From CAMLQK01 sp035690865 (GTDB lineage Bacteria > Patescibacteriota > Saccharimonadia > Saccharimonadales > UBA4665), in assembly GCA_035690865.1 (NCBI GenBank), contig DASSKE010000001.1:62001-126000 (forward strand): 64,000 nt of DNA. Direction: 5' to 3'. A model generated the notes under the pieces. That model had not been told where the DNA came from. It saw only the letters and a list, made by a program, of their open reading frames with translations, and did no database searches. Below are positions 49,525 through 58,478 of the stretch, in pieces. Every line of letters begins with the position of its first letter. Position 1 is the first letter of the stretch. The position numbers were made by a program, and so were the translations under genes.

Positions 49525-51252
49525 CTACCGAATGTTTGTCACTGTCATTTTTATTACACCTTCCAGATCAAGCATCTCCGCCTCGTCGCTGTCGCGGCGC
49601 TTTACTTCAAAGCTTCCGCTGGCAACAGTTTTTGCGCTCACAATCACTCGGTAAGGTATTCCTAGCAGATCAGCATCCGCAAACTTCTCACCTGGACGTG
49701 CATCTGTTCGGTCGTCATATAATACCGCAACGCCAAGATCAGTCAACTTTTTATACATGTCATACGCAGCATTTACTACTTCGTCATCTGTTCCGAGCTG
49801 ACAAATAACAACACTGAAGGGTGCGATTGATGTTGGCCACAAAATACCCTTTTGGTCATGATGAGCCTCTACAATAGCCGCGAGCGTGCGTCCAATGCCA
49901 ATACCATAGCAGCCCATGTAGTACTTTTGGCGCTTGCCTTCTTCGTCGGTAAATTCGGCGTCTTTCATAAGGTTTGAGTAGTGGTAGCCAAGCTGGAAGA
50001 TATTGCCGACTTCGATTCCGCGTTTTTCTACGAGCGCCCCGCCGTCCGGACTGATAAAGCCAGGCTCGGCCAAGGCTATGTCTGCTTCAATATCAAGTGC
50101 GTAGTCGCGATCGATATTTATATTCAGCAGGTCTTGGTGCTTTTTGTTGGTGCCGCCGTACATGTTACGAGCGCTGCGCAAACTTTTGTCACCCACGATC
50201 ACTAATTCGCGGCCGGTTTGAACACCTTTTTTCGTAATACCTACAGGGCTAATAAAGCCCGGTTCGCTCTGTAGGTCGTTACGAATCTCGTCATCTGTTG
50301 CAGGACGCAGTTCCCATGCTCCGCTTGCCTGCATGAGCTTCGTTTCGTTAACATTTAAGTCGCCGCGGATAACCGCCAAAATATAGCGCCCTGTTGCTTC
50401 ATCAAAGTACAGCACATCTTTGATTTGCTGCCAAAGAGGAAGATTGTGGTGTTTGACGCCGTCTTCCATTGTTTTACCGCGCTCGGCTGCAACTTCTTGC
50501 ATTGGCTGCGCCGGCTCGTCAAGATTCTTGTCGTCAACTTTAAAGATAGCCACATCTTCGTGAGCGGCATATCCGCTCTGAGGATCAATAAAGTACCGAC
50601 TCTCGCCGTTTTCGCTCTCGGCCACAAACTCGTGGCAATACTCGCCGCCGATGTAGCCATTATCTGCCGCTACAACGTCTACTTTCAAGCCTAATTCGGC
50701 GAAGATGTCTTCGTAAGCCTTCCACATTTGTTTGTAAACAGCCTCAAACTGTTCTTCGGTACCAAAGCTGTAAGCGTCCTTCATCATAAATTCACGAACG
50801 CGGAGCAAGCCGCCGCGGGCGCGCATTTCGTCGCGGAACTTGTTGGAGAATTGATAAATGGTAAAAGGCAGGTCTTTGTAGCTCACGTTAAATTTGCGCA
50901 CCAGGTCGACAGCCATTTCTTCGGCTGTGCCACCAAGGGCGAACTCCGCGCCACGACGATCAGTTACCTTCATAAGCTCAAAGCTGACACTTGTAGTGCG
51001 ATTTGTTTCGCGCCAAAGCTCCAGCGGGTGTAATGTTGGCATTACTACCTCTTGTGCGTCGGCAGCATCCATGTGCTTGCGCACCACCCGCATGATGTTG
51101 TCGTGCACTTTCAGGCCGAGCGGAAGCAGGTAGTAACGACCAGCGGTTGACTCGCGGATGTAACCAGCTTGCGTGAGCAAGCGGTGTGAAGGTATTTTAT
51201 AATCTGACCCTTCGGTTTTAGATGTTTTGCCAAACAGTTTCGACATTCTCAT
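49525..51252 (-). CDS. proS: Prolyl-tRNA synthetase, bacterial type
   Basis: The class II enzyme charges tRNA-Pro. The N-terminal catalytic part shows motif 1 and 2 regions (REVTAG-like LLTQAGYIRESTAGRYYLLPLG, then FRDEMRARGGLLRVREFMMKDAYSF). An insertion domain of the YbaK-like editing type lies about 224-400, then motif 3 (CYGIGIGRTLAAIVEAHHD) and the anticodon-binding domain (DLGVAVLYDDRTDARPGEKFADADLLGIPYRV). At 575 aa it is like the E. coli enzyme. It ends the frr-uppS-rseP cluster; a start two codons later (51246) is possible. Confidence 0.95.
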   Translation of the reverse strand: MRMSKLFGKTSKTEGSDYKIPSHRLLTQAGYIRESTAGRYYLLPLGLKVHDNIMRVVRKHMDAADAQEVVMPTLHPLELWRETNRTTSVSFELMKVTDRRGAEFALGGTAEEMAVDLVRKFNVSYKDLPFTIYQFSNKFRDEMRARGGLLRVREFMMKDAYSFGTEEQFEAVYKQMWKAYEDIFAELGLKVDVVAADNGYIGGEYCHEFVAESENGESRYFIDPQSGYAAHEDVAIFKVDDKNLDEPAQPMQEVAAERGKTMEDGVKHHNLPLWQQIKDVLYFDEATGRYILAVIRGDLNVNETKLMQASGAWELRPATDDEIRNDLQSEPGFISPVGITKKGVQTGRELVIVGDKSLRSARNMYGGTNKKHQDLLNINIDRDYALDIEADIALAEPGFISPDGGALVEKRGIEVGNIFQLGYHYSNLMKDAEFTDEEGKRQKYYMGCYGIGIGRTLAAIVEAHHDQKGILWPTSIAPFSVVICQLGTDDEVVNAAYDMYKKLTDLGVAVLYDDRTDARPGEKFADADLLGIPYRVIVSAKTVASGSFEVKRRDSDEAEMLDLEGVIKMTVTNIR

Positions 51253-51386
51253 GGAAGCATATTCCTTTCAGTGGTAGTTAATTTAGAAGTTCTGAGTATA
51301 AGAAATTACGGCCGCAGGGCCGGGATGTCGCATTGTGGGGCATTGATGCAGTATAAGTACGCCATAATTGCCCTTTATTATATCAC

Positions 51387-52163
51387 CTAACTGATGTGAA
51401 GGACAAAGATTGCGCCAAAAGCTACCGTGTTTTTAAGCGCATGAACCAAGATTGAGGCATAGAGCGAGCCGGTTTTCTCGCGCAAGAAGCAAAGAATAAG
51501 CGAAAGAGCAAAGGTGTCAATCATCGCGACCCATAAAATACCTTCTTTGCCGGTTAAAAGATGCGGTAGGCCAAAAAGAACACTAGTGATCAGTGTTGCC
51601 GAAACAATGCCCATATTCCGGCGCAGTCCTGAGTACAAGAAGCCACGAAAAGTGATTTCTTCGATTATTGGCGGCAGGATAACTAAGCTGATAAAAGCAA
51701 GCACGAGGCCAAAACCATTAGCATTATGGAACCCTACTGCTTGCTCCTGGTTAACATCAACAGGCACTAAGGTATTAATAATATTAAGGATGACCGCATA
51801 CACTACCAGATACGTTGCAAAGCCCAATATAGCAAAGCCCACATCCCGCCACTTGGGCAACTTAGCCAATCCCAATGCGCGACGCACCACCGCTACAGCG
51901 TACGGCTGCCAGAAAAGCCAAAGCACGCCCAGGGTAATGGCCTCAGCTATTACGGTGTACCAAAACTGGGCAGCTATTGAGTTATTAAGCCAGTCGTCGG
52001 TGCGTGCCGTGCTCCAGCCCGCAAGGTCAGGATATGCCAGCAAAAGAATCCCCGCCAACGTTTGCGCCAACAGATAGGCCAGCGTAGCGCCAATGACCGC
52101 TCGCGAAACATTCCACGGAGCTTTTGTAGGAGCTGTTTTAGTTTTAGAAGAAGCGTCGGACAT
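51387..52163 (-). CDS. CPBP (CAAX/bacteriocin-processing) family membrane protease
   Basis: About seven hydrophobic helices and the three CPBP motifs are visible: EExxxR as IEEITFRGFLYSGLR, a second His in LFGLPHLLTG and the third in ILVHALKNTVAF. This is the Abi/CPBP intramembrane metalloprotease family, linked to bacteriocin self-immunity and peptide processing. The ATG at 52163 starts inside the last codons of rseP (20-base overlap), so expression is coupled to a second membrane protease. The substrate is unknown. Confidence 0.86.
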   Translation of the reverse strand: MSDASSKTKTAPTKAPWNVSRAVIGATLAYLLAQTLAGILLLAYPDLAGWSTARTDDWLNNSIAAQFWYTVIAEAITLGVLWLFWQPYAVAVVRRALGLAKLPKWRDVGFAILGFATYLVVYAVILNIINTLVPVDVNQEQAVGFHNANGFGLVLAFISLVILPPIIEEITFRGFLYSGLRRNMGIVSATLITSVLFGLPHLLTGKEGILWVAMIDTFALSLILCFLREKTGSLYASILVHALKNTVAFGAIFVLHIS

Positions 52164-53271
52164 CAATAACCGTCACTGTTACTATCAAGGCCATGAGCAC
52201 CAAAAAACCGGCGCCATATACTTTGTCTTCTATCTCTTCGGTCAATGGCTTGCCGATAAGACGAGCGACGAGCATTACAAACAAGCGTCCGCCATCAAGG
52301 GCTGGTATGGGCAGTACGTTCATTATGGCCAGTGTAAGTGAAATAATGGCAATAATCATGAGGACAAACTGAAAGCCCAAAACACTACCATCCTTAAGCA
52401 CTGCGAAGATGCCGATTGGGCCAGCAACCTGCTCTGATGCTTTATGTCCCTGCCCATGGAACAAAGCGCTAAGCGCCGTTCCTATACCTTGGAGAGTAGC
52501 TACCGTAAACTGCTTTACTAAGCCAAGGCCGACCACTGGCGCCGACCATGTAGATCGTTGCAGTGTGTATTCTGCCGGCGAAACACCCAGGTAACCAGCT
52601 TTTTTACCCTTGGACTGCAGTTCTTGAATATGCTGTTTAGTGAATAGCGTGGCTGTAGTAGATTTGGTTTGTCCATCACGTTGGTATTCAATACTAACCT
52701 TTTGGCCAGACAGCGTTTCGGTAAGCGGCGGCAATTGCTCTGCGTTTGTAATAGTATGCGCGACACCTTTAGCATCAACAATACGCAAAAGAGTATCCTG
52801 CACCTTTAAGCCAGCCTTATCGCCTGCCGACCCAGGCTCTACCCGGCCCACTAGCACGTCGTTACGGACGACTTTTGTGTCACTGGCAACGGTAAATTGG
52901 TTATCAATAAGCTGTGGCATGCCAACCCATGCTAAGACGGTAAACAACACAAAGGCGGCAAGCAGGTTCATACCCACACCAGCCAGCATTACCTTAACTT
53001 TGGCACTAAATGAGGCGGCACCGAAGCTGCCTTTTTCTGTGTCGGCATCATGTTCGCCTTTAAGCTTTACAAAGCCACCTATCGGCAACCAGTTGATACT
53101 AAAGAGAAAGCCCTGTTTAGTCTTTTTGCCCCAGGCACGCGGCGGAAAGCCAATACCAAATTCCTCCACATCTATGCCATTGCGTCGGGCCACAATAAAG
53201 TGACCGTATTCGTGGATAACCACTAAACTTACGAATGCCAACAGACCAAAAACGAGTAAAAGTATCGACAT
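52144..53271 (-). CDS. rseP: Site-2 protease RseP
   Basis: RseP cuts membrane-spanning regulators and remnant signal peptides inside the bilayer. The zinc motif HExxH is HEYGH (residues 20-24) in the first helix, with an LDG motif near the end in LPIPALDGGRLFVML. One PDZ domain (about 100-180) lies between, with VGRVEPGSAGDKAGLKVQDTLLRI. At 375 aa it is slightly shorter than the double-PDZ E. coli protein. It follows uppS by 3 bases. cdsA and dxr, which sit between uppS and rseP in many bacteria, are missing. Confidence 0.93.
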   Translation of the reverse strand: MSILLLVFGLLAFVSLVVIHEYGHFIVARRNGIDVEEFGIGFPPRAWGKKTKQGFLFSINWLPIGGFVKLKGEHDADTEKGSFGAASFSAKVKVMLAGVGMNLLAAFVLFTVLAWVGMPQLIDNQFTVASDTKVVRNDVLVGRVEPGSAGDKAGLKVQDTLLRIVDAKGVAHTITNAEQLPPLTETLSGQKVSIEYQRDGQTKSTTATLFTKQHIQELQSKGKKAGYLGVSPAEYTLQRSTWSAPVVGLGLVKQFTVATLQGIGTALSALFHGQGHKASEQVAGPIGIFAVLKDGSVLGFQFVLMIIAIISLTLAIMNVLPIPALDGGRLFVMLVARLIGKPLTEEIEDKVYGAGFLVLMALIVTVTVIDVRRFF

Positions 53272-53274
53272 AAT

Positions 53275-53979
53275 TTACGAACCAAACCTTCTGCGGCGGT
53301 TAGAATACTCGGCGAGTGCAGCCTGCAAACGCTCTTCGTCAAAGTCGGGCCAGTTGGTTTTGTCAAACAAGAGTTCGCTGTAAGCAGACTCCCACAAAAG
53401 AAAATTGCTGATACGCTGTTCGCCTGATGTGCGAATTACTAGGTCAACCGGAGGTACATCCGGCGCATACAGGAACTTGTTGATAAGCTCAGGGGTAATA
53501 TCTTCGGGGGTATAGCCAAGTTCTGCAATACGTTTTACAGCATCAACAATCTCCTGCTGGCCACCGTAGTCCAAACAAATGAGCAATGTTCCGCGATCAT
53601 TTTCTTTGGTAAGCTGTTCGGCCTCATGGATTGCCTTAGCCATGGCATGTGTCAGTCGCAGCTTTGAACCAATAACTCGCAAACGGATACCCTCGCGGTG
53701 CAGCTCGGCCACCTCGTGCTTTAATCCCCACATAAAGAGCTTCATTAATTGCTTAACCTCGTCGCGGTCACGCTGCCAGTTCTCGGTAGAAAAAACGTAG
53801 GCCGAAATATAACGTATACCATGCTTGCCCGCTGAACGGACAATTTTGCGCAACGTATTAATGCCATGACGATGGCCTTCTATAACCGGCAAGCCGTGTT
53901 CACGTGCCCATCGGCGATTGCCATCCATAATGATGCCCACATGCTGTGGTACTAACGAAGGGTCTGCTTGCTCTGCCAT
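53275..53979 (-). CDS. uppS: Undecaprenyl diphosphate synthase
   Basis: UppS extends farnesyl diphosphate with cis isoprene units to make the lipid carrier for peptidoglycan and glycans. Signature residues are in HVGIIMDGNRRWAREHGLP (metal-binding Asp), YVFSTENWQR and DLVIRTSGEQRISNFLLWESAYSEL. The 234 aa length is normal. The undecaprenyl product is the likely carrier for the glycosyltransferases at 5.3-8.0 kb and for the LCP enzyme at the right edge. The isoprene building blocks must be made or acquired elsewhere. Confidence 0.95.
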   Translation of the reverse strand: MAEQADPSLVPQHVGIIMDGNRRWAREHGLPVIEGHRHGINTLRKIVRSAGKHGIRYISAYVFSTENWQRDRDEVKQLMKLFMWGLKHEVAELHREGIRLRVIGSKLRLTHAMAKAIHEAEQLTKENDRGTLLICLDYGGQQEIVDAVKRIAELGYTPEDITPELINKFLYAPDVPPVDLVIRTSGEQRISNFLLWESAYSELLFDKTNWPDFDEERLQAALAEYSNRRRRFGS

Positions 53980-54006
53980 ATGCGGTTGATTATACCAGAA
54001 TTACGG

Positions 54007-54570
54007 CTAGACCGTCATAATTTCGGCTTCTTTGGCCTTGGCAGCCGTCTCTATTTCGTTGCGAGCGGCGGCCATAGCATCATCAACCTGTTTTTCTAGG
54101 CGCTTTGCGTCATCCTCACCGATTGCTTTGTCCTTCTTAGCCTTGGCTATGCCGTCCATGGCGTCATGACGGATACCACGCAAGCGAACCATGGCGTCCT
54201 CAACCTTACCACTTAATACTTTTGCGTATTCACGGCGACGCTCTTCGTTAAGAGCGGGAACGGGAACGCGAACAACACGGCCATCGTCTGATGGGTTAAG
54301 ACCAAGGCTCGGATTATCACGAATCGCGCTGGCAATTGCCTGCAAGTTACTTGGATCAAATGGTGTAATCTGCAAAAGCTGCGCCTCCGGCGCTGTTACG
54401 TTGGCCACCTGAATTAGTGGCATTGGCGAACCATACGCCATAACCATAACGCCGTCAAGCATGCTCGGATGTGCCCGGCCGGTGCGTACTTTTTTACTGT
54501 CTTCCTGAAAGTAGACCACTGCTTCTTTGAACTTAGTTTTTGTATCTTCCACGATAGTGTGCGGTTCCAT
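54007..54570 (-). CDS. frr: Ribosome recycling factor
   Basis: RRF, with EF-G, splits ribosomes after termination. The 187 aa protein has the hallmark KKVRTGRAHPSMLDGVMV at residues 26-43, then QITPFDPSNLQAI and NPSLGLNPSDDGRVVRVPVPALNEERRREYAK. It is the first gene of a transcript (TATAAT at 54612-54617 on the minus strand, leader near 37 bases) that continues into uppS, rseP, the CPBP protease and proS. pyrH, which commonly precedes frr, is missing. Confidence 0.95.
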   Translation of the reverse strand: MEPHTIVEDTKTKFKEAVVYFQEDSKKVRTGRAHPSMLDGVMVMAYGSPMPLIQVANVTAPEAQLLQITPFDPSNLQAIASAIRDNPSLGLNPSDDGRVVRVPVPALNEERRREYAKVLSGKVEDAMVRLRGIRHDAMDGIAKAKKDKAIGEDDAKRLEKQVDDAMAAARNEIETAAKAKEAEIMTV

Positions 54571-54611
54571 GTAGGTGTCCTGCTCTATTACTTTGCTTAT
54601 TCTATAACTCT

Positions 54612-54638
54612 ATTATACGAAGAACTGGCCGCTTCCAA
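54612..54638 (-). promoter_or_regulatory. Promoter of the frr operon
   Basis: Minus strand TTGGAA (54638-54633), 15-base spacer, TATAAT (54617-54612). It sits partly inside the inverted repeat at 54620-54659, so termination of tsf and initiation of frr share the same DNA. Confidence 0.55.
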
Positions 54639-54659
54639 AAGAGGAATAAGCCAGTTCTT
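54620..54659. terminator. Inverted repeat between tsf and frr
   Basis: AAGAACTGGC and GCCAGTTCTT form a 10-base stem with a 20-base loop that can extend through TTCC/GGAA. There is no U tract on the minus strand, so it is an imperfect terminator. Confidence 0.5.
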
Positions 54660-54677
54660 GCTGCGATGTGCAAAATA

Positions 54678-55277
54678 TTACTCAGTTACTTCGCCAACGG
54701 CCATACGGCTAAAGCGGCGAACGATGAGGTTCTCACCAAGACGAGCGATAGTTTCTTTAACATAGTCGCCAACGGTTTGGTCAGGGTTCTTGATGTAAGG
54801 CTGGTCGAGCAAACACTTTTCGGCAAAGTACTTCTTAACCATGCCTTCTACAATTTGAGGCACCATGTTCTCAGGCTTGCCTTCGCTCTTTACCTTTTCG
54901 GTGAACTCAGCGGTAACACGCTCGCGTTCCTCTGCAGGAATATCATCGCTTTTAACGTACTGCGGAGCTGAGGCGGCAATGTGCATAGCAATGTCACGTA
55001 CAAAAGAAGTAAAGTTTTCGTTGCGAGCAACGAAGTCGGTTTCTGAGTTTACTTCTAAAAGCACGCCAATGCGGTTGTCGTGGATGTAGCTGCTAATAAT
55101 ACCAGCACGAGCCTCGCGCTCAGCACCTTTTTCGGCCTTGGTAAGACCTTTTTTGCGCATTGCGCTCAGAGCCTTGTCAAAGTCACCTTCTGCTTCTTCG
55201 AGAGCTTTTTTAGCGTTAGTCATACCCACACCAGTTAGTTCACGCAGGCGCTTAATCTCTGCAATTTCTACTGCCAT
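54678..55277 (-). CDS. tsf: Elongation factor Ts, short form
   Basis: EF-Ts recycles EF-Tu by nucleotide exchange. The N-terminal UBA domain is IKRLRELTGVGMTNAKKALEEAEGDFDKAL, and the core has NRIGVLLEVNSETDFVARNENF, the stretch that inserts into EF-Tu. At 199 aa it is one of the short forms (similar to Thermus) lacking the second core half and coiled-coil. It follows rpsB by 23 bases. Confidence 0.95.
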   Translation of the reverse strand: MAVEIAEIKRLRELTGVGMTNAKKALEEAEGDFDKALSAMRKKGLTKAEKGAEREARAGIISSYIHDNRIGVLLEVNSETDFVARNENFTSFVRDIAMHIAASAPQYVKSDDIPAEERERVTAEFTEKVKSEGKPENMVPQIVEGMVKKYFAEKCLLDQPYIKNPDQTVGDYVKETIARLGENLIVRRFSRMAVGEVTE

Positions 55278-55300
55278 CGTTATAATCTCCTTGCCTTGTT

Positions 55301-56020
55301 TTATTTTTCAGTTTTGTCGGTAGCTTTGTGCTTGCTCTGGCCAGCTTCGATAGCTTGCTTGGCGTAATCACAAATAAGTTGCACCGTTTTGATAGCATCA
55401 TCGTTACATGGTACTGGGTAGTCAACGAGTGTTGGATCAGCGTTGGTGTCTACTAAAGCAACCGTCTTAAGGCCAAGCTTGCGGGCTTCAGCCAAAGCGT
55501 TGGTATCGCTAGAGATATCAATGATAACTACAGCACCTGGGCGAGCAGCCATATTCTTGATACCGCCGTAAATGCGGTTCATTTCGTCGATCTCTTCCTG
55601 GAAGCGCTGTACTTCGAGCTTGCTGTACTTGTTGTTCAGCTCGCCTGATTCCATTTTTGCTTCGAGGTCTTTAAGGTGCTTGATGCGACCACCGATGGTT
55701 GGCCAGTTAGTAAGCATGCCGCCGAGCCAGCGCTCAGTTACAAATGGCATTTTAGCCTCTTCGGCAGTAGCCTTTACGATGTCCTGCACCTGACGCTTCG
55801 TACCAACAAACAAGATTTGCTTGCCCTCGGCAGCAGTCTTAGTCAGAAAATCGAGAGCTTCGTTGAGGCCTTCGACTGTCTTGGTCAAGTCAATGATGTG
55901 GCTGCCATTCCGCTTGCTGTGGATGTAGGGAGCCATTTTAGGGTGCCAGCGGCTGGTTTTGTGGCCAAAATGCGCACCTGCTTCTAGTAATTTCTTAATG
56001 TCTACGTCAACGGTAGCCAT
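55301..56020 (-). CDS. rpsB: Small ribosomal subunit protein uS2
   Basis: uS2 binds the head-body junction of the 30S subunit. Signatures are LLEAGAHFGHKTSRWHPKMAPYIHSKRNGSHIIDL near the start, LFVGTKRQVQDIVK, and TLVDYPVPCNDDA near the end. The 239 aa length is normal. The transcript seems to begin about 92 bases upstream at an extended -10 (TGG-TACAAT), a rather long leader for this genome that could carry an autoregulatory structure. tsf is co-transcribed. Confidence 0.96.
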   Translation of the reverse strand: MATVDVDIKKLLEAGAHFGHKTSRWHPKMAPYIHSKRNGSHIIDLTKTVEGLNEALDFLTKTAAEGKQILFVGTKRQVQDIVKATAEEAKMPFVTERWLGGMLTNWPTIGGRIKHLKDLEAKMESGELNNKYSKLEVQRFQEEIDEMNRIYGGIKNMAARPGAVVIIDISSDTNALAEARKLGLKTVALVDTNADPTLVDYPVPCNDDAIKTVQLICDYAKQAIEAGQSKHKATDKTEK

Positions 56021-56118
56021 AGGGTGAGTCCTTTCTCTTCATTCTGGTGCCCGATGCGGCCTACACAGCACATCATCAGGAGGATTGTTTCCAGAATTGC
56101 TTAATTAGTTACCCAAGT

Positions 56119-56127
56119 ATTGTACCA
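56119..56127 (-). promoter_or_regulatory. Extended -10 upstream of rpsB
   Basis: Minus strand TGG-TACAAT, giving a leader of about 92 bases to the rpsB ATG. AAAGGA sits just before the start codon. Confidence 0.55.
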
Positions 56128-56162
56128 CTTTTGCTAACAGATGTAAAACCCTTTATAAGCTA

Positions 56163-56191
56163 TTGTGTGCAGGCCCATAAACAAGTATGCT
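56163..56191 (+). promoter_or_regulatory. Promoter with leaderless start for the TerC-like gene
   Basis: TTGTGT (56163-56168), 17-base spacer, TATGCT (56186-56191), then AGTGGT and the ATG at 56198. The initiation point falls on the start codon, which excludes an upstream GTG at 56165 that lies in the -35. Confidence 0.7.
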
Positions 56192-56197
56192 AGTGGT

Positions 56198-57235
56198 ATG
56201 CATCTGAAGGAGCTTTTACGTATTTATTGGTTTGCCGCACTGGCAACTATTTTATTATGGGGACTGGTTGGCTGGAAGTTCGGCTCAACTGCCCTCTTTA
56301 CCGTTATCGTGCTGACACTGCTCGAAACGACTTTTAGCGCAGACAATGCCGTAGTAAACAGCAAAGTGCTCGTTACTATGTCACCTTTCTGGCAACGCCT
56401 GTTTATGACGGTTGGTATTTTCATCGCCGTTATAGTAGTACGCTTTGGGTTGCCCATTATTATTGTGGCAGCCACTACTGGCCTAGGCATCTCCAACGTA
56501 ACAGATCTAGCCACACACCATCCGAGTGAATACGAACATGCGCTCGAAAAGGCTGCGCCGGTTATCAATGCCTTTGGTGGTACTTTCCTACTAATGGTAA
56601 CGTTGAGTTACTTTATAGATTACGGTAAGCGGACCCACTGGCTCCCCTATCTAGAGCGTTACCTTGGTAAGTTGGGCAAGTTCGATAATATTACCGTGTT
56701 TATTATGCTGCTCAGCACTTTGATTATTTATGCAACTGTTGACGCACAGCACCATAATGCGACGCTTCTCGCTTCTATTATGGCCATTACGCTGCATATT
56801 GGTTTAAACTTGCTCAATGCTTTGGCTAGCACCGCTCAGCAAAAGAAAGGCAACGTAAAGCACCTTGTAGGTATGGCTGCTTTTGCGGCCTTTATGTACT
56901 TAGAGGTTTTGGACGCCAGCTTCTCTCTTGACGGAGTTATTGGTGCCTTTGCCCTAACGGGTAACATTATCCTGATTATTGCCGGTTTAGGTGCGGGTAC
57001 CGTTTGGATTAGAGCCATGACGGTGCATCTTGTACGGCACAATGTACTTTCTAAATATATTTACCTTGAGCATGGCGCGCACTGGGCTATCGGCTTTTTG
57101 GGCGCGGTTATGCTGCTCAAGCTCTATCATATTGAATTGCCAGAGTTTATCGTAGGTAGTTTGGGACTAGTGTTTATCTCGCTGGCGATATGGTGGAGTA
57201 AGCACACCGCTGCCAAGTTAGCGCCTAGCTCGTAG
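56198..57235 (+). CDS. TerC/DUF475-like integral membrane protein
   Basis: The 345 aa protein has nine or so membrane helices. Two repeat acidic motifs within helices mark the TerC-like DUF475 family: TLLETTFSADNAVVNSKVL (about residues 39-57) and YLEVLDASFSLDGVIGAF (about 232-249). TerC relatives are implicated in metal ion export, especially manganese, in the Sec-associated metalation of exported proteins. The start is set by the leaderless promoter. Its 3' end overlaps the convergent gene ending at 57225 by 11 bases. Confidence 0.85.
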   Translation: MHLKELLRIYWFAALATILLWGLVGWKFGSTALFTVIVLTLLETTFSADNAVVNSKVLVTMSPFWQRLFMTVGIFIAVIVVRFGLPIIIVAATTGLGISNVTDLATHHPSEYEHALEKAAPVINAFGGTFLLMVTLSYFIDYGKRTHWLPYLERYLGKLGKFDNITVFIMLLSTLIIYATVDAQHHNATLLASIMAITLHIGLNLLNALASTAQQKKGNVKHLVGMAAFAAFMYLEVLDASFSLDGVIGAFALTGNIILIIAGLGAGTVWIRAMTVHLVRHNVLSKYIYLEHGAHWAIGFLGAVMLLKLYHIELPEFIVGSLGLVFISLAIWWSKHTAAKLAPSS

Positions 57236-57839
57236 CTTGTAGCTCCTCTGGGGAGTGGGCCATGAGGGCCTCTGCTATAGCGGCCAAGGCTACATATTCT
57301 GTTTGCAGGAGAGCGCCATATTCACCGGGACATGCGCTGTCAACAAATTCCATGGCGGCAAGGTTGCTGGCGACTCGCACGTCGTTGTTGCGACTTAAGC
57401 TATACGAAACCGCAGCTTCTTCCGTAGACCAGGTGCTTTCTTTGCAAACCCGTAATGACTGCATGTGGTAGGCGCTTTGTTCATTCCCATAGAATCTAAA
57501 GCCAGCTGAAGGCGGGTCAAAGACAAAATCGTCATGGAGGGTGTCACTTTTGCTGCCCTGGTAATAGCATGCCTGCCAAAAGCTCAATTCAATATTTTTT
57601 GTTTGCGATAGGCTGAATGCCCGTACTACCCCTGGAGCATACCGCGCTATGGCAGCATACGAAAGGCTGAAGTCTATAGCTGGTGCGCAGTTTTCAACAA
57701 TAGGCAGCCCCATATAGGTGCCTTGTATTGCACACTCCGAAAGATCAATCTGACCGTGCTCTTCAAGCCAAGGAGTCACGTGGTTGTATAACCGTGCAAG
57801 CTGCGCTTCTGTAGCGTATAAAGGCTGAACGTTGGACAC
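57225..57839 (-). CDS. Hypothetical protein, paralogue of the gene at 57851
   Basis: The 204 aa protein shares order and residues with its upstream neighbour: LYNHVTPWLEEHGQIDLSE, then GLPIVENCAP and a FSLSYAAIARYAPGVVRAFSL block that matches VVHSLAASRYLSPLIREFSL. No membrane segment or known motif. The start is GTG at 57839, 11 bases after the upstream stop with AGAGG before it. I cannot assign a function; the pair arose by tandem duplication. Confidence 0.6.
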   Translation of the reverse strand: MSNVQPLYATEAQLARLYNHVTPWLEEHGQIDLSECAIQGTYMGLPIVENCAPAIDFSLSYAAIARYAPGVVRAFSLSQTKNIELSFWQACYYQGSKSDTLHDDFVFDPPSAGFRFYGNEQSAYHMQSLRVCKESTWSTEEAAVSYSLSRNNDVRVASNLAAMEFVDSACPGEYGALLQTEYVALAAIAEALMAHSPEELQATS

Positions 57840-57850
57840 CTCTGAAATGC

Positions 57851-58471
57851 CTATTGCTTGGCGTGCTTGCCACGCGAGCGAGGACGTAGATCCTCCGGCC
57901 GATGGGTATACAAAACCCCAATAAGCCCGGTTAAAGCTTGGTACTCACCCCAGGTGATTCCGCCCTGCTCGCCCTGCTCAAAATGTCCAATGGTCATTCC
58001 CGCAGGCGGCGTATCGTAGGCATCGCGGTAAACAGTATACCGAACAGCGCCGGATTCCAGTGTCCGCGGACCTATATCAAGCAGCTGCGTATATGGTTGT
58101 CTATCCGTTTTTGCCTGCATACGCAATACGATGCGGCCATCCTCAAAAATTTTTCCGTCATTTTCGAGCAGACTACCGTCGTAGGCTGTGCGGCAGTAGT
58201 GTTCCCAGTGGTGCTCTAATATAACTGGCTCTTGTGGATCAAGCGAGAACTCTCGTATTAAAGGACTCAGGTAGCGGCTTGCCGCCAAGGAGTGAACGAC
58301 AAAGACTTCGCCCACGGGGCCACCATCAACAATCGGCGCGCCCTTTTCGGAGCCGGAGATGATGGCGGCACCGTCTATTTCAAGGGTACCATGCTCTTTA
58401 AGCCATACTCGCGAGGCGTCAAAAACACCTTTAATATCTTGCTGTGTGGGAAAGGAATCTGGAGTAGTCAT
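57851..58471 (-). CDS. Hypothetical protein, first of a paralogous pair
   Basis: The 206 aa protein has VWLKEHGTLEIDGAAI, GAPIVDGGPVGE and SRYLSPLIREFSLDPQEPVILEHHWEHYC, echoed in the downstream gene. It is soluble with an acidic middle and a basic C-terminus (RPRSRGKHAKQ). The ATG at 58471 follows the -10 CAGAAT (TTGCAT-17-CAGAAT) by 7 bases, so the mRNA is leaderless and longer readings from 58480 or 58531 are unlikely. It is divergent from bL31. Confidence 0.6.
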   Translation of the reverse strand: MTTPDSFPTQQDIKGVFDASRVWLKEHGTLEIDGAAIISGSEKGAPIVDGGPVGEVFVVHSLAASRYLSPLIREFSLDPQEPVILEHHWEHYCRTAYDGSLLENDGKIFEDGRIVLRMQAKTDRQPYTQLLDIGPRTLESGAVRYTVYRDAYDTPPAGMTIGHFEQGEQGGITWGEYQALTGLIGVLYTHRPEDLRPRSRGKHAKQ

Positions 58472-58478
58472 GCGCGAC

